A DNA stretch of 20,056 nucleotides, from assembly GCA_016720925.1 (NCBI GenBank), contig JADKJR010000027.1:1-20056 (forward strand), read 5' to 3'. Below, in pieces: positions 9,924-18,463 of this stretch; the stretch's first letter is position 1; each line of letters begins with the position of its first letter. A model generated the notes under the pieces. That model was not told the origin of the DNA. It was given only the letters and a program-made list of their open reading frames with translations, and made no database searches. Both the position numbers and the translations under genes were made by a program. The stretch is from Betaproteobacteria bacterium (lineage in GTDB: Bacteria; Pseudomonadota; Gammaproteobacteria; Burkholderiales; Usitatibacteraceae).

Positions 9924-10447
9924 TCAGTGTTTCTTTCTTGGCCCGACCATCATCACCATCTGCCGGCCTTCCATCTTTGGAAACTGTTCCACCTGCCCCA
10001 GCTCCGTCAAATCTGCTTCCACGCGCTTCAACAAGGCCATCCCCAATTCCTGATGTGCCATTTCACGTCCGCGGAAACGCAGGGTAATCTTGGTCTTGTC
10101 GCCTTCTTCCAGAAAACGTTTCAGATTGCGTACCTTGATGTTGTAATCGCCATCATCGGTACCCGGCCGGAATTTCACTTCCTTAACCTGAATCTGCTTC
10201 TGCTTTAGTTTGGCTTCGTGGGCTTTTTGGCCTCGCGGTATTTGAATTTGCCGAAATCCATAATCCGGCACACAGGTGGCTTCGCCGTCGGGGCGATTTC
10301 CACCAAATCCAGTTCTTTTTCTTCCGCCAGCCGATTGGCTTCCGCCAAACTTACAATTCCAATTGGCTCACTTTCAGGCCCAAGCAACCGAACCTCTGTC
10401 ACATTTGTGATTTCAGAATTGATTCGGACGTCTTTTTCAGTAGCGAT
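9924..10447 (-). CDS. infC: Translation initiation factor IF-3 (non-AUG start, frameshifted)
   Basis: Reconstructed product of about 174 residues: IATEKDVRINSEITN, then VRLLGPESEPIGIVSLAEANRLAEEKELDLVEI (N-domain), PVCRIMDFGKFKY (linker), the C-domain KQIQVKEVKFRPGTDDGDYNIKVRNL and the end MVMMVGPRKKH. The family N-terminus aligns with an ATC codon at 10447-10445, preceded by GGGAG at 6 nt. A rare AUU/AUC-type start is characteristic of infC and allows IF3 to discriminate against its own mRNA. One indel near 10235 separates FGKFKYREAK from KAHEAKLKQKQ. The start is 50 nt after the thrS stop. IF3 binds the 30S subunit and proofreads initiator codon and tRNA pairing. Confidence 0.95.
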
Positions 10448-10497
10448 AAAACTCTCCCAGTTGTTACAGTTTATCTTGGGCGATGATGGTCAACGCC

Positions 10498-12475
10498 TCA
10501 AGGTCGAATGTTGCCAATTGCGTAAAAAACGAAAATGCGGCTGCGCCAAAGTGCTCCGAAGCGCCGGGCCGCGATTTCCGCTTTCAAATGCGAAATAAAC
10601 GCTTCAAGGCGCATCGGCGGCAGGTTTTCACCGCCGCCTTTTCCGTCTCGAATGCGTGCTGTTACGGTCTTTGCCTGGAGTTCCTTATCGCCCAATACGA
10701 GCAGAAAAGGAACTTTTGCAAGCTATGTTCCCGGATTTTATAGGAAATTTTCTCGTTGCGCAAATCTGCCTGCACCCGAATTCCAACGGCTTTCAGGCCG
10801 GAAACCACCTCATTGACATATGACGCCTGGTGTTCCGTGACATCAAGAGCAACGACTTGAACGGGGGCAAGCCAAACCGGCAGTGCGCCGGCGTGATTCT
10901 CAATCAGGATGCCGATGAAGCGCTCCAAGGAACCGACGATGGCCCGATGCAGCATAACCGGGGACCGGCGCGTACTGTGATCATCGACGTATTCAGCTCC
11001 CAACAGAATTGGCATGTTGAAATCTACCTGCATCGTGCCGCATTGCCAGACCCGTCCCAATGCGTCTTTCAGCGAGTATTCGATTTTTGGACCATAAAAT
11101 GCGCCCTCGCCTTTCAGCTCTTCCCACGGCACGCAACAGGTATTGAGGGAATCTGCCAGGGCTTTTTCAGCTTTGTCCCAAAATTCATCCGAACCGACGC
11201 GTTTGTCGGGCCTCGTCGACAGTTTGTAGATGATGTCTTTGAAACCAAAGTCGGCGTAAACCTTCTGCAAAGTCTAGTGAAATCAAGGCACTCCTGCTGA
11301 ATCTGATCTTCTGTGCAAAAAATATGACCATCGTCCTGCACAAACCCGCGTACCCGCATGATGCCGTGCAAAGCGCCGGATGCTTCGTTACGGTGGCAAG
11401 AGCCAAACTCACCATAGCGTAGCGGCAAATCGCGATATGAACGCAGGTCGGAATTGAAGACCTGGATGTGACCCGGACAGTTCATCGGTTTGATTGCATA
11501 GTCATGTTTCTCCGACTCTGTCGTGAACATGTTGTCTTTGTAGTTTTCCCAATGTCCGGATTTTTCCCACAACCCTTTCGCGAGAATTTGCGGACAGCGG
11601 ATTTCCTGATAGCCGTTGTCCTGATAGACCTTGCGCATGTATTGCTCAACCTGCTGCCAGATTGCCCAGCCCTTCGGGTGCCAGAACACCATGCCAGGCG
11701 CCTCATCCTGCATGTGAAACAGATCGAGTTGCTTGCCGATCTTTCGATGGTCGCGTTTCTCAGCTTCGGCCAGCATGGTCAGGTATTGGTCCTGTTCTTC
11801 CTTCTTCGCCCAGGCTGTCCCATAAATCCGCTGGAGCATCTCATTCTTCGAATCTCGCGCCAATACGCACCGGCGACTTTCATCAGCTTGAAGACTTTCA
11901 GTTTGCCCGTGGACGGCACGTGCGGACCGCGGCAGAGGTCCGTAAAGTCGCCTTCCGCGTAAAGTGACACCTCCTGATCCGCAGGAATGGACGCAATGAT
12001 TTCTGCCTTGTAGTGCTCGCCAAGCGCCTTGAAATACGCGACCGCTTCATCGCGCGGCAACACTTTGCGCGAGACCAGGATGTCACGCTTAGCAAGTTCG
12101 GTCATTTCTGCTCGATGGCCGCCAGATCCTCCGGGTGTGAACGGACGTTTGTACGGAGAAGTCATAGTAAAAGCCATTCTCGATGACCGGCCCAATTGTC
12201 ACCTGGGCATCAGGAAAGAGTGATTTCACCGCATAGGCAAGAAGGTGTGCCGTCGAATGGCGAATCAATGCCAGCCCATCGGCGTCCTTTTCCGTGACAA
12301 TCGCGAGCGCGGCATCCTTTTCAAGGAGGTAGCTGGTGTCGACAAGCGTGCCATCTACCTTGCCCCCCAACGCCGCCTTGGCAAGGCCGGCGCCGATACT
12401 TGCCGCAACCTCCGCCACCGTGACGGATTGGTCAAATTGTCGAACCGAATTGTCGGGTAATGTTATCGAAATCAT
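10498..12475 (-). CDS. thrS: Threonyl-tRNA synthetase (frameshifted)
   Basis: The ATG at 12475 follows GGGAG and begins MISITLPDNSVRQFDQ, the TGS domain (1-61). Next come the editing domain with HSTAHLLAYAV (HxxxH), GPVIENGFYYDF and SLYAEGDFTDLCRGPHVPSTG. The catalytic core has KGWAIWQQVEQYMRKVY (motif 1), AIKPMNCPGHIQVF (zinc Cys), FGSCHRNEASGALHGIMRVRGF (motif 2) and SPVMLHRAIVGSLERFIG (motif 3). The C-terminal anticodon-binding domain includes RNEKISYKIREHSLQK. Total is about 650 residues. Frames change near 12150, 12110, 11865, 11275 and 10735. It charges tRNA-Thr and clears mischarged Ser. It heads the translation cluster and is preceded by a terminator-like hairpin, which suggests attenuation. 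Confidence 0.95.
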
Positions 12476-12499
12476 GATTGACTCCCAGAAGCTAGAAAT

Positions 12500-12529
12500 A
12501 AAAAAGCGCGGATGGACCGCGCTTTTTTT
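12500..12529 (-). terminator. Intrinsic terminator in the thrS leader (possible attenuator)
   Basis: A 12-bp perfect stem, AAAAAAGCGCGG / CCGCGCTTTTTT, with a 5-nt loop. The T-tract on the minus strand ends 25 nt before the thrS ATG, so it would stop transcription entering thrS. The element is near-symmetric and could also act on the plus strand. It may terminate tRNA-Val, or act as an attenuator. The 9-mer GCGCGGTCC of the minus strand occurs both in its 5' arm and 47 nt upstream (12561-12569). Confidence 0.75.
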
Positions 12530-12572
12530 GTGAACTCGTCGAATTGCAACAGACGAAGTGGGACCGCGCAGC

Positions 12573-12617
12573 CTAGCGAATGAAAGCTCCCAGCGTAGTG
12601 AGCGGTGTCATAACCAT
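12573..12617 (-). CDS. Putative thrS leader peptide (14 aa)
   Basis: A short frame reading MVMTPLTTLGAFIR followed by TAG. Three of its 14 residues are Thr (codons ACA, ACT, ACG), between tRNA-Val and the thrS terminator hairpin. The ribosome-binding site is weak (GGCGGA about 7 nt upstream), and a second in-frame ATG lies two codons in. Position and composition fit a transcription-attenuation leader for a threonyl-tRNA synthetase gene. Three Thr codons could arise by chance, so this is a hypothesis. Confidence 0.3.
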   Translation of the reverse strand: MVMTPLTTLGAFIR

Positions 12618-12689
12618 TTTGCTATCCGCCGGTCTTGCGACTTCTTGGCGGCCCTTTCAATCAGTTTTCGTTCAGTTGATCAATAAAAT

Positions 12690-12766
12690 TGGTAGGCACG
12701 ATTGGACTCGAACCAACGACCCCCACCATGTCAAGGTGGTGCTCTAACCAGCTGAGCTACGTGCCT
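12690..12766 (-). tRNA. tRNA-Val (anticodon GAC)
   Basis: The minus strand gives acceptor AGGCACG/CGTGCCT, D-arm AGCTCAGCTGGTTAGAGC, anticodon stem CCACC/GGTGG with loop TTGACAT (GAC), T-arm GGTTCGAGTCC, discriminator A and an encoded CCA (12692-12690). It decodes GUC and GUU. It lies upstream of thrS on the same strand and 115 nt from the divergent upp start. Confidence 0.96.
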
Positions 12767-12881
12767 GCAAGTCGGCCATTTTAGCCGATTCCATACGCTT
12801 GCCGCAACTCTTCCCACTCTGATCGCATACGTGGTGGACCCATGAATGATTTATCCTAGGCGTTCAACTCAGGGAGCCAAC

Positions 12882-13511
12882 ATGTCCGTCATCGAAGTCA
12901 ATCATCCCCTCGTCAAACACAAGATGGGACTGCTGCGCCTTGCTGACCTCAGTACCAAGTCGTTCCGTGAATTGACGGCGGAGATTGGTCGCCTGCTGGC
13001 CTATGAAGCCTGCAAGGATTTTCCGCTGGAAAAGACCCACGTCGAAGGTTGGAGTGGCATCGTCGAGATTGATCAAATCAAAGGCAAGAAAGTCACGCTG
13101 GTGCCGATTCTGCGTGCCGGCCTGGGGATGCTGGACGGCGTGCTCGACATGATTCCCAGCGCCAAGGTGAGCGTCGTCGGCATTTCGCGCAATCACGATA
13201 CATTGCAACCCGAGCCCTACTTCGAGCGGTTCGTCGGGCACCTCGATGAACGCGTGGCGATCATACTGGACCCAATGCTTGCGACCGCAGGCTCCATGAT
13301 CGCCACCATCGACATGCTGAAGAAGAACGGCGCGAAACAGATCAAAGGCCTGGTGCTGGTCGCCGCCCCGGAAGGCATCGCGCGACTCAACGCCACGCAC
13401 CCGGACGTGGAGATCTTTACCGCCGCCATCGACAGCCACCTGAATGAAATCGGCTACATCATCCCCGGGCTGGGCGACGCCGGCGACAAGATTTTCGGGA
13501 CCAAATTGTGA
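12882..13511 (+). CDS. upp: Uracil phosphoribosyltransferase
   Basis: Intact, 209 residues, the normal length. It converts uracil and PRPP to UMP in pyrimidine salvage in the cytosol. Visible features are MSVIEVNHPLVKHKMGLLR at the N-terminus, the RAGLGMLDGVLDMIPSA region, the PRPP-binding loop DPMLATAGSM (about 131-140) and the C-terminal uracil-binding GDAGDKIFGTKL. The ATG at 12882 is chosen over the in-frame ATG at 12846 because AGGGAG lies 5 nt upstream and the family N-terminus matches. Its stop overlaps the start of the DUF599 gene (GTGA), implying a two-gene operon. Confidence 0.97.
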   Translation: MSVIEVNHPLVKHKMGLLRLADLSTKSFRELTAEIGRLLAYEACKDFPLEKTHVEGWSGIVEIDQIKGKKVTLVPILRAGLGMLDGVLDMIPSAKVSVVGISRNHDTLQPEPYFERFVGHLDERVAIILDPMLATAGSMIATIDMLKKNGAKQIKGLVLVAAPEGIARLNATHPDVEIFTAAIDSHLNEIGYIIPGLGDAGDKIFGTKL

Positions 13512-14218
13512 GCCTGCTCGGGCTGACTTCACTCGATGTGGTCGCCGCAATCTGGTTCGCCGCCTGCTGGGTCGGCTACTCGTTTTTTTCCGAGTGGAAC
13601 GGCCATCGTACCGCGAGCCTGCTTTCGCGCATGGATTTCTACCGGCGTGAATGGATGGGCCGCACCGTCCAGCGTGAAAACCGCATCGTGGACGCCGCCA
13701 TTGTCCAGAATCTGTTTCAAGGAAATAACTTTCTCGCCTCCACGTCGATTCTGGTGCTCGGCGGACTCGCGGCATTGCTCGGCGCGTCGACCCAGGCGAT
13801 CGTAGTGATGGCGTCACTGCCGCTGGCACAGGCATCGAGTGAGCGCGGATTTGAAATCAAGATCATGTTGATGATCGTGATTTTCATTTACGCGTTTTTC
13901 AAATTTACCTGGGCGATGCGCCAGTTCAATTTCCTATCGCTGATGATTGGCACCGCGCCGGCGAAAACCGATAACCAGGCCGTCATCGATTCATTCATCA
14001 ATCGCGCTGCCACCCTCGCCTCGCTTGCCGGCGAAAATTCCAATCGCGGCTTGCGCGCGTTTTACTTTGCGATGGGAGCGATGTCGTGGTTCATGCATGC
14101 GGCGCTGTTCATGGCGGCGAGCGCACTGGTGGTAGGTATTCTGTACCACCGTGAATTTCGCTCGCGCACCTTGCTTGCGTTGATGGAGAACGCGGGTGCA
14201 AGTGGCCTGGAAAAATAG
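13508..14218 (+). CDS. DUF599 family integral membrane protein
   Basis: Intact, 236 residues. The GTG start overlaps the upp stop by 4 nt (GTGA), so translational coupling is likely. Hydrophobic segments lie at about residues 7-27, 75-102, 117-135 and 185-213, consistent with four inner-membrane helices. Family-like features are FFSEWNGHR after helix 1, a conserved basic/aromatic loop with MDFYRREWMGRTVQREN, IVQNLFQGNNFLASTSI, and FKFTWAMRQFNFLSLMIG. The DUF599 assignment is from recognition of this pattern; no biochemical role is known to me. Coupling to uracil salvage might hint at a transport-related role, but that is only contextual. It ends 3 nt before a long palindrome. Confidence 0.85.
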   Translation: MSLLGLTSLDVVAAIWFAACWVGYSFFSEWNGHRTASLLSRMDFYRREWMGRTVQRENRIVDAAIVQNLFQGNNFLASTSILVLGGLAALLGASTQAIVVMASLPLAQASSERGFEIKIMLMIVIFIYAFFKFTWAMRQFNFLSLMIGTAPAKTDNQAVIDSFINRAATLASLAGENSNRGLRAFYFAMGAMSWFMHAALFMAASALVVGILYHREFRSRTLLALMENAGASGLEK

Positions 14219-14220
14219 TA

Positions 14221-14286
14221 AAACACTAGCACTGGCGCGGCACAGCGGGCCTTTTAGTTCGCTGATCCGCACCAGTGCTGGTGTTT
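14221..14286. repeat. 66-nt palindromic repeat, copy 2, probably a bidirectional terminator
   Basis: The arms AAACACTAGCACTGGCGCGG (14221-14240) and CCGCACCAGTGCTGGTGTTT (14267-14286) pair at 18 of 20 Watson-Crick positions plus one wobble. An inner AGCG/CGCT stem lies in the loop. It fills the gap between two convergent genes (DUF599 on plus, DUF836 on minus), where a two-way terminator is expected. Minus-strand transcripts would run into TTTTACTATTTTT. The arms recur at 4681-4746 with the same total length. Confidence 0.7.
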
Positions 14287-14288
14287 GT

Positions 14289-14530
14289 TCATAAACTCAA
14301 GGCTAGGCGCAACGCTGCTTCATCCAAAAAGTAGTGGCAAATTTCCTGTTCGGCGTTTAGCAACACTGGTACTTTGTCGCCCCACTTCGCCTCAAGTTCC
14401 GGATGCTGATCGATATCGACGATGTCGATGTCAAACGTCAATGAAAAACGGCCCCGGAAACTCTCAGGGCCGCGATCATGTCATCGCAGAGATGACAGTA
14501 GCTTCGCGACAGAACTGTCAGTCGGCGCAA
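14289..14530 (-). CDS. Glutaredoxin-like DUF836 protein (frameshifted)
   Basis: A small gene split by an indel and easily missed. The N-terminal half reads LRRLTVLSRSYCHLCDDMIAAL with a thioredoxin-fold CxxC (CHLC). After a shift near 14440 the C-terminal half reads FDIDIVDIDQHPELEAKWG, DKVPVLL (the cis-Pro VPV motif), EICHYFLDEAAL, and TGA at 14289. About 81 residues, typical for DUF836. The best start is a TTG at 14530, 2 nt after the mucD stop, so it is probably translated with mucD. A thiol-redox role is inferred from the CxxC and fold; no substrate is known. In betaproteobacteria a protein of this type often lies between mucD and lepA. Confidence 0.82.
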
Positions 14531-14532
14531 GT

Positions 14533-16057
14533 TTATTTGCTGTCGATACGCAACGTCACGAGGCGGGTGTCATTTTCGCGCTTGATCACCAGGGCAATTG
14601 CTTTCTTCGCGTCGAGCTTGTCAATGAGCTCGTTTAACTGCTTGCTTGACTTGACGTCTACGGTATTCACGGCGAGCACCACGTCGCCTTCGCGGATGCC
14701 GGCACGGGCAGCCGCACCTTCGACGTCGCTCACCAGCACGCCCTGCTCGACCTTCAATTCCTTACGTTCGGCGGCGTCCAGATCGCTGAGCACAAGACCA
14801 ATTCGATTGGGTTTGGCATCTTTCTTTTCGTCTTTCTTCTTGTCTGCGACCTTGACCGCCAGTTTTTCCGCGGGCGCTTCGCCAACAGTTACGCTGATAT
14901 CACGGGTCGAGCCCTTGCGCCAGATCGTCATGACCACCTTGGTCGCTGGCGCCATGTTGGCAATGGTGCGGACCACGTCGGAATTTGAATCCATCAATTT
15001 GCCGTTGATTTTCAGGATGATGTCTTGCGCCAGCAGGCCGGCTTTTTCGGCGGGGCCGTCTTTCTCGACCGACTGGACCAATGCACCCTTGTCATTAGGC
15101 AAAGATAGTGCCTCGGCCGCGTCCTTGCTGACGGGGCCGATCAGAACGCCGATGCGTCCGCGATTGACCTTGCCGCTCTTTATGAGCTGGTTGGCGGTGC
15201 TCATGGCGATATTGGCGGGAATTGCAAAAGAAATTCCGAGGTAGCCGCCGTTGCCAGAGAAGATCTGCGAATTCACGCCGACGACTTCACCCTTCAGGTT
15301 GAACAATGGACCGCCGGAGTTGCCGGGATTCACCGCGACGTCGGTCTGGATGAACGGTGTAAGTGCTTCGCGGGATTCGCGCGCCTTGGCGCTGATGATG
15401 CCCGCCGTAACGGTATTCTCGAACCCAAAGGGCGACCCGATGGCCAGTACCCACTCGCCCACACGCACCCTGTCGGAGTCGCCAATATTGACTTTCGGCA
15501 GGCCGGTCGCGTCTATTTTCAGGACAGCAATATCGGTACGCTCATCGCTGCCGATTACCTTGGCTTTGAACTCGCGCGTGGCCGTCAACGTGACCTTGAC
15601 TTCATCAGCCTTCGCGACCATGCGCGTTGGTGATCACGTAGCCATCACCGGAAATGATAAAGCCCGATCCTTGACCGAAGTCACGCAGTGGCGGCTCCTG
15701 ATCCTGTTGATTGCGCGGTGTGTTGCGGCGAGGTGCGTTGGGATTCTGGGGCAACCTGGGATTCTGGCGCGGCTGCGCTTCAGGCGGCATGAATCGGCGG
15801 AAGAATTCATTTAGGTCATCGTTGTCGAACTGCGGCAGGCCCTGGTGCTGACTTCCCACGCGGGCTTTGGTGCTGACGTTGACGACAGCCGGACCGTGCT
15901 TGTCCACCAACTCGGCGAAGTCAGGAAGGTCTTTCGCTTGCGCCTGGCTGGTTGCGGCATTCGCAAAAGCAAGCGAAAACGCAGAAAGCAGCACGGCGAC
16001 AATATATCTTGACGTCCAGGATCCGGCGCGCAAGTTCATTTGGTTACGATTTGACAT
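14533..16057 (-). CDS. mucD: Periplasmic serine protease DegP/MucD family (frameshifted)
   Basis: About 508 residues after one correction. The ATG at 16057 follows GGAG at 5 nt and opens a signal peptide (RYIVAVLLSAFSLAFANA). The trypsin-like domain has GSGFIISGDGYVITNAH (catalytic His), DERTDIAVLKID (Asp) and DVAVNPGNSGGPLFN (Ser). Two PDZ domains follow (GRIGVLIGPVSKDAAEAL...GLLAQDIILKINGK, and the C-terminal GAAARAGIREGDVVLAVN), joined by a Lys/Asp-rich linker. The frame breaks near 15618, where TNAHVVAKADEV appears to have lost 2 nt. It degrades or refolds damaged envelope proteins and belongs to the sigma-E regulon. It is last of the rpoE-rseA-rseB-mucD series before the small DUF836 gene. 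Confidence 0.96.
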
Positions 16058-16152
16058 ATTTTCTCCATTTACAAAAAGTCACGCCGGACCAATGACTAGG
16101 GCGCCGGCGCATTTACTGCAATTCCATGTGACATCGAGCTCCGATGGGAGTG

Positions 16153-17208
16153 TCAGCGAGTGCGGCGCGCCACTCCATCGGCAATAGTTTGTACGGCGGC
16201 CACAGGTACTTCACCCATCACTGTTACCTGATGATCGTCTACCGCGCGCATGGCAAAAGAAGTAGGTCCATCTTCCGCCACGACCGAGGTAAATGAATTG
16301 GGGACGGTTTGCACGGTTTCAACAAATACCGAGACGCTTAATACGCCGTCGGAATAAACCAGGTGCGAAACGGGCTCGGGCCGGCCGATCAGGTTACGCG
16401 TCATTTCCATGATTTTCTTGAATCCCGCCGGCAGGTTCCCGACCTGCCAACCGGTATCGGTATCTTTCACGGATTTCACGGCGAACTGCTTTTGCCAGCC
16501 TTGCGATTGTTCGTAGCGTGATTTCAGGGATTGCCTGGCCAAACTGCGATTGACGTCAAGCTGCGTGAACATGAATTGCTCAACCATCTGATTGCGGTTG
16601 TTGAACAGTTTTGCGCGGAGCAGCAGGCCCGTGCCCATTTCGGCACATAGCTTCTGCATGTAGCGCATCGCATCCTTGGGCTCAAGAATCACCCATTGGC
16701 AATCGAATCCGGCGATGCGTTCCACGCTGCCCAATTTGACGCGATAGTATTCGGCAATGGACTTGGCGTTACCCGTGATCAAGGACGGAAAAAAACGCCC
16801 CGTCGCGCGCCGATCAACGCTCACGGTTCGGGAATCGGGTTTATAGCAGGTCATCTCCTCATTGCGGCGGATGATCTCGGTAAGCGGGCCATCCATCAGC
16901 TCGAGTTTTTCAAGCTCCACCCCTTGCCGGTCCACCAAGTGGGTAATACGCGAGGTGCTTGCACCATCCGCCGTCTGATGAACAAAGACGCCGGTATATG
17001 GAAGCTCTCTGGCGGAACGTGAAATTCGCTCAAGCCATTCCACGGCAAGATCGCCCTGCATTGGGCTGGTGTACGGCAAGGGCACCGGCGCCAACGGAGA
17101 GGGTTGAGGTTGCGCCTGTGCCGTTAGACCCACAACACCGAGGATTGCAGTGGCGGCGGCAAAGATTTTCATGCTTAGTGGTGCAAGAGTAGTTCCGAGG
17201 CAGTTCAT
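16153..17208 (-). CDS. rseB: Sigma-E regulatory protein RseB/MucB
   Basis: Intact frame; 351 residues from ATG 17208 or 339 from ATG 17172 (MKIFAAATAILG). Neither has a strong ribosome site. Both give a signal peptide ending TAQAQ. The mature protein has the LolA-like N-terminal domain (EWLERISRSARELPYTGVFVHQ, SRITHLVDRQGVELEKLELMDGP) and the C-terminal domain (GWQVGNLPAGFKKIMEMTRN, HLVYSDGVLSVSVFVE). Periplasmic RseB binds RseA and shields it from regulated proteolysis until lipid or LPS signals release it. It starts 55 nt after the rseA stop. mucD follows after about 95 nt, with no rseC between them. Confidence 0.95.
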   Translation of the reverse strand: MNCLGTTLAPLSMKIFAAATAILGVVGLTAQAQPQPSPLAPVPLPYTSPMQGDLAVEWLERISRSARELPYTGVFVHQTADGASTSRITHLVDRQGVELEKLELMDGPLTEIIRRNEEMTCYKPDSRTVSVDRRATGRFFPSLITGNAKSIAEYYRVKLGSVERIAGFDCQWVILEPKDAMRYMQKLCAEMGTGLLLRAKLFNNRNQMVEQFMFTQLDVNRSLARQSLKSRYEQSQGWQKQFAVKSVKDTDTGWQVGNLPAGFKKIMEMTRNLIGRPEPVSHLVYSDGVLSVSVFVETVQTVPNSFTSVVAEDGPTSFAMRAVDDHQVTVMGEVPVAAVQTIADGVARRTR

Positions 17209-17263
17209 ACGCAACAAATCACGTCCTGAGTAAGTCCATGGGCAAGCATTATCGACTAGAACA

Positions 17264-17839
17264 CTATCGGACCGCGGCGCGCCGGGCGGCGTCCGCCGTG
17301 TCGCGGGCAACATCGCGCGGTTGGTTCAGGGTGGCCGCCTGAAAAGCGCCCGGATTGGCAAACTGCCGATGCACCACAAGATAGTCGTTGACCCTCAGAT
17401 CCGCCTGCGCACGTTGCAGTGAGGCGTCGGCCACCGGTTGCGGTGCCACCTGTTGAACCAGCGATACCGGCGCAACCGTTGCACCTTGCTGCTGCTTGAA
17501 GGCAACCACACCGACGGCGGATACCGTGACGACCGAGGCAGCCATCGCCAGTGCCATCCGGGTTCGGCTTTCCACGCGCGATGGTTTCCTGATCGAGGCC
17601 GGCGCCAGAACCGTTGGCTCCGCGGCCAATCGCGCGAAGATCGCTTCGGTGCAAGTGTTGCGTGGCGACGCTTTGGAGCCGGCGTTGCCAATCGCGTCCC
17701 CACGCAAACATGCGCCGATCAAATGATAGGCACCCCAACTCTCGCGTTGCGTATAGTCGCTGCCGAGTTTCTTGATGACGCCCTGGGCTTCATCGCGGGC
17801 CAATTCGCCATCCATCAGCGCGGACAATTTTTCGTTCAT
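17264..17839 (-). CDS. rseA: Anti-sigma-E factor RseA/MucA
   Basis: Intact, 191 residues. The ATG at 17839 is preceded by AAAGGATG. The cytoplasmic N-terminal sigma-binding domain begins MNEKLSALMDGELARDEA, the family signature, with WGAYHLIGACLRGD further on. A single transmembrane helix lies at about 95-113 (MALAMAASVVTVSAVGVVAF), followed by a periplasmic Gln/Ala/Val-rich domain that would bind RseB. It holds sigma-E inactive at the membrane until DegS/RseP-type cleavage. It lies 29 nt after rpoE in the same operon. Confidence 0.95.
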   Translation of the reverse strand: MNEKLSALMDGELARDEAQGVIKKLGSDYTQRESWGAYHLIGACLRGDAIGNAGSKASPRNTCTEAIFARLAAEPTVLAPASIRKPSRVESRTRMALAMAASVVTVSAVGVVAFKQQQGATVAPVSLVQQVAPQPVADASLQRAQADLRVNDYLVVHRQFANPGAFQAATLNQPRDVARDTADAARRAAVR

Positions 17840-17868
17840 GTTTGCATCCTTTCAATCCGGCAACATCA

Positions 17869-18463
17869 TTACCACCTGTGGTCCTTCGACGTGCCCATTT
17901 GCGGGCGCAATTGCTCCGCAACCGCTTCCCGCGCGCGAAAAATTCTTGAACGCACTGTTCCGATCGGGCACTCCATTATCTGTGCAATTTCTTCATACGA
18001 CAGGCCGTCAATCTCGCGCAGGATGATCGCAGTTTTTGGTTCTTCGGGCAATTTGTCGATGGTCTGATTGACGATCTGCGCGATTTGCTTGGACATCAAT
18101 TGTGCCTCGGGGTTGCAATATCGCGCAAACCGGTCGCGTCTTCAAAACCTTCAGCTTCCTCCGCGTCATAGCCGGTGGAGGTCGGTGCGCGCCGCCCTGA
18201 CTCATCAGATAGTTCTTTTGCCGTATTCACCGCGATTCGATACAGCCAAGTAGCAAAGCACTGTCGCCGCGGAAGTTGGCCAGCGCGCGATAGGCTTTGA
18301 TAAATGCCTCCTGCGTAACGTCCTCGATCTGCCTGGTCGCGGATCAGACGTGAAAGCAGGCGCTCGACCCTGCGTTGATATTTGATGACGAGTGCTTGAA
18401 GCGCGCTTATCGCCAGCCTGAGCACGCACCACCAATTGTTGATCGACTTTCAAGATCACTCAT
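17869..18463 (-). CDS. rpoE: RNA polymerase sigma-E factor (frameshifted)
   Basis: About 198 residues after correction. The ATG at 18463 follows GGGAAGG. The reconstructed N-terminus is MSDLEVDQQLVVRAQAGDKRAF, then the sigma region 2 sequence QALVIKYQRRVERLLSRLIRD, VEDVTQEAFIKAYRALANFRG and FATWLYRIAVNTAKN. A linker leads to region 4: QTIDKLPEEPKTAIILREIDG, LSYEEIAQIMECPIGTVRSR (helix-turn-helix) and IFRAREAVAEQLRP. Frames break near 18450 (one extra A in GAAAGTC), 18400, 18335, 18255, 18200 and 18110. It directs transcription of envelope-stress genes and is controlled by RseA encoded directly downstream. Confidence 0.94.

Noticed and set aside
12556..12568. AAGTGGGACCGCG resembles the T-box consensus
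   Set aside because: It is on the strand opposite to thrS, with no specifier stem, and T-box leaders are not expected in betaproteobacteria. The match comes from the repeated GGACCGCGC.
12864..13835. Long minus-strand frame opposite upp and DUF599
   Set aside because: Arg/Gly/Asp-rich shadow. upp on the plus strand is intact with all family motifs.
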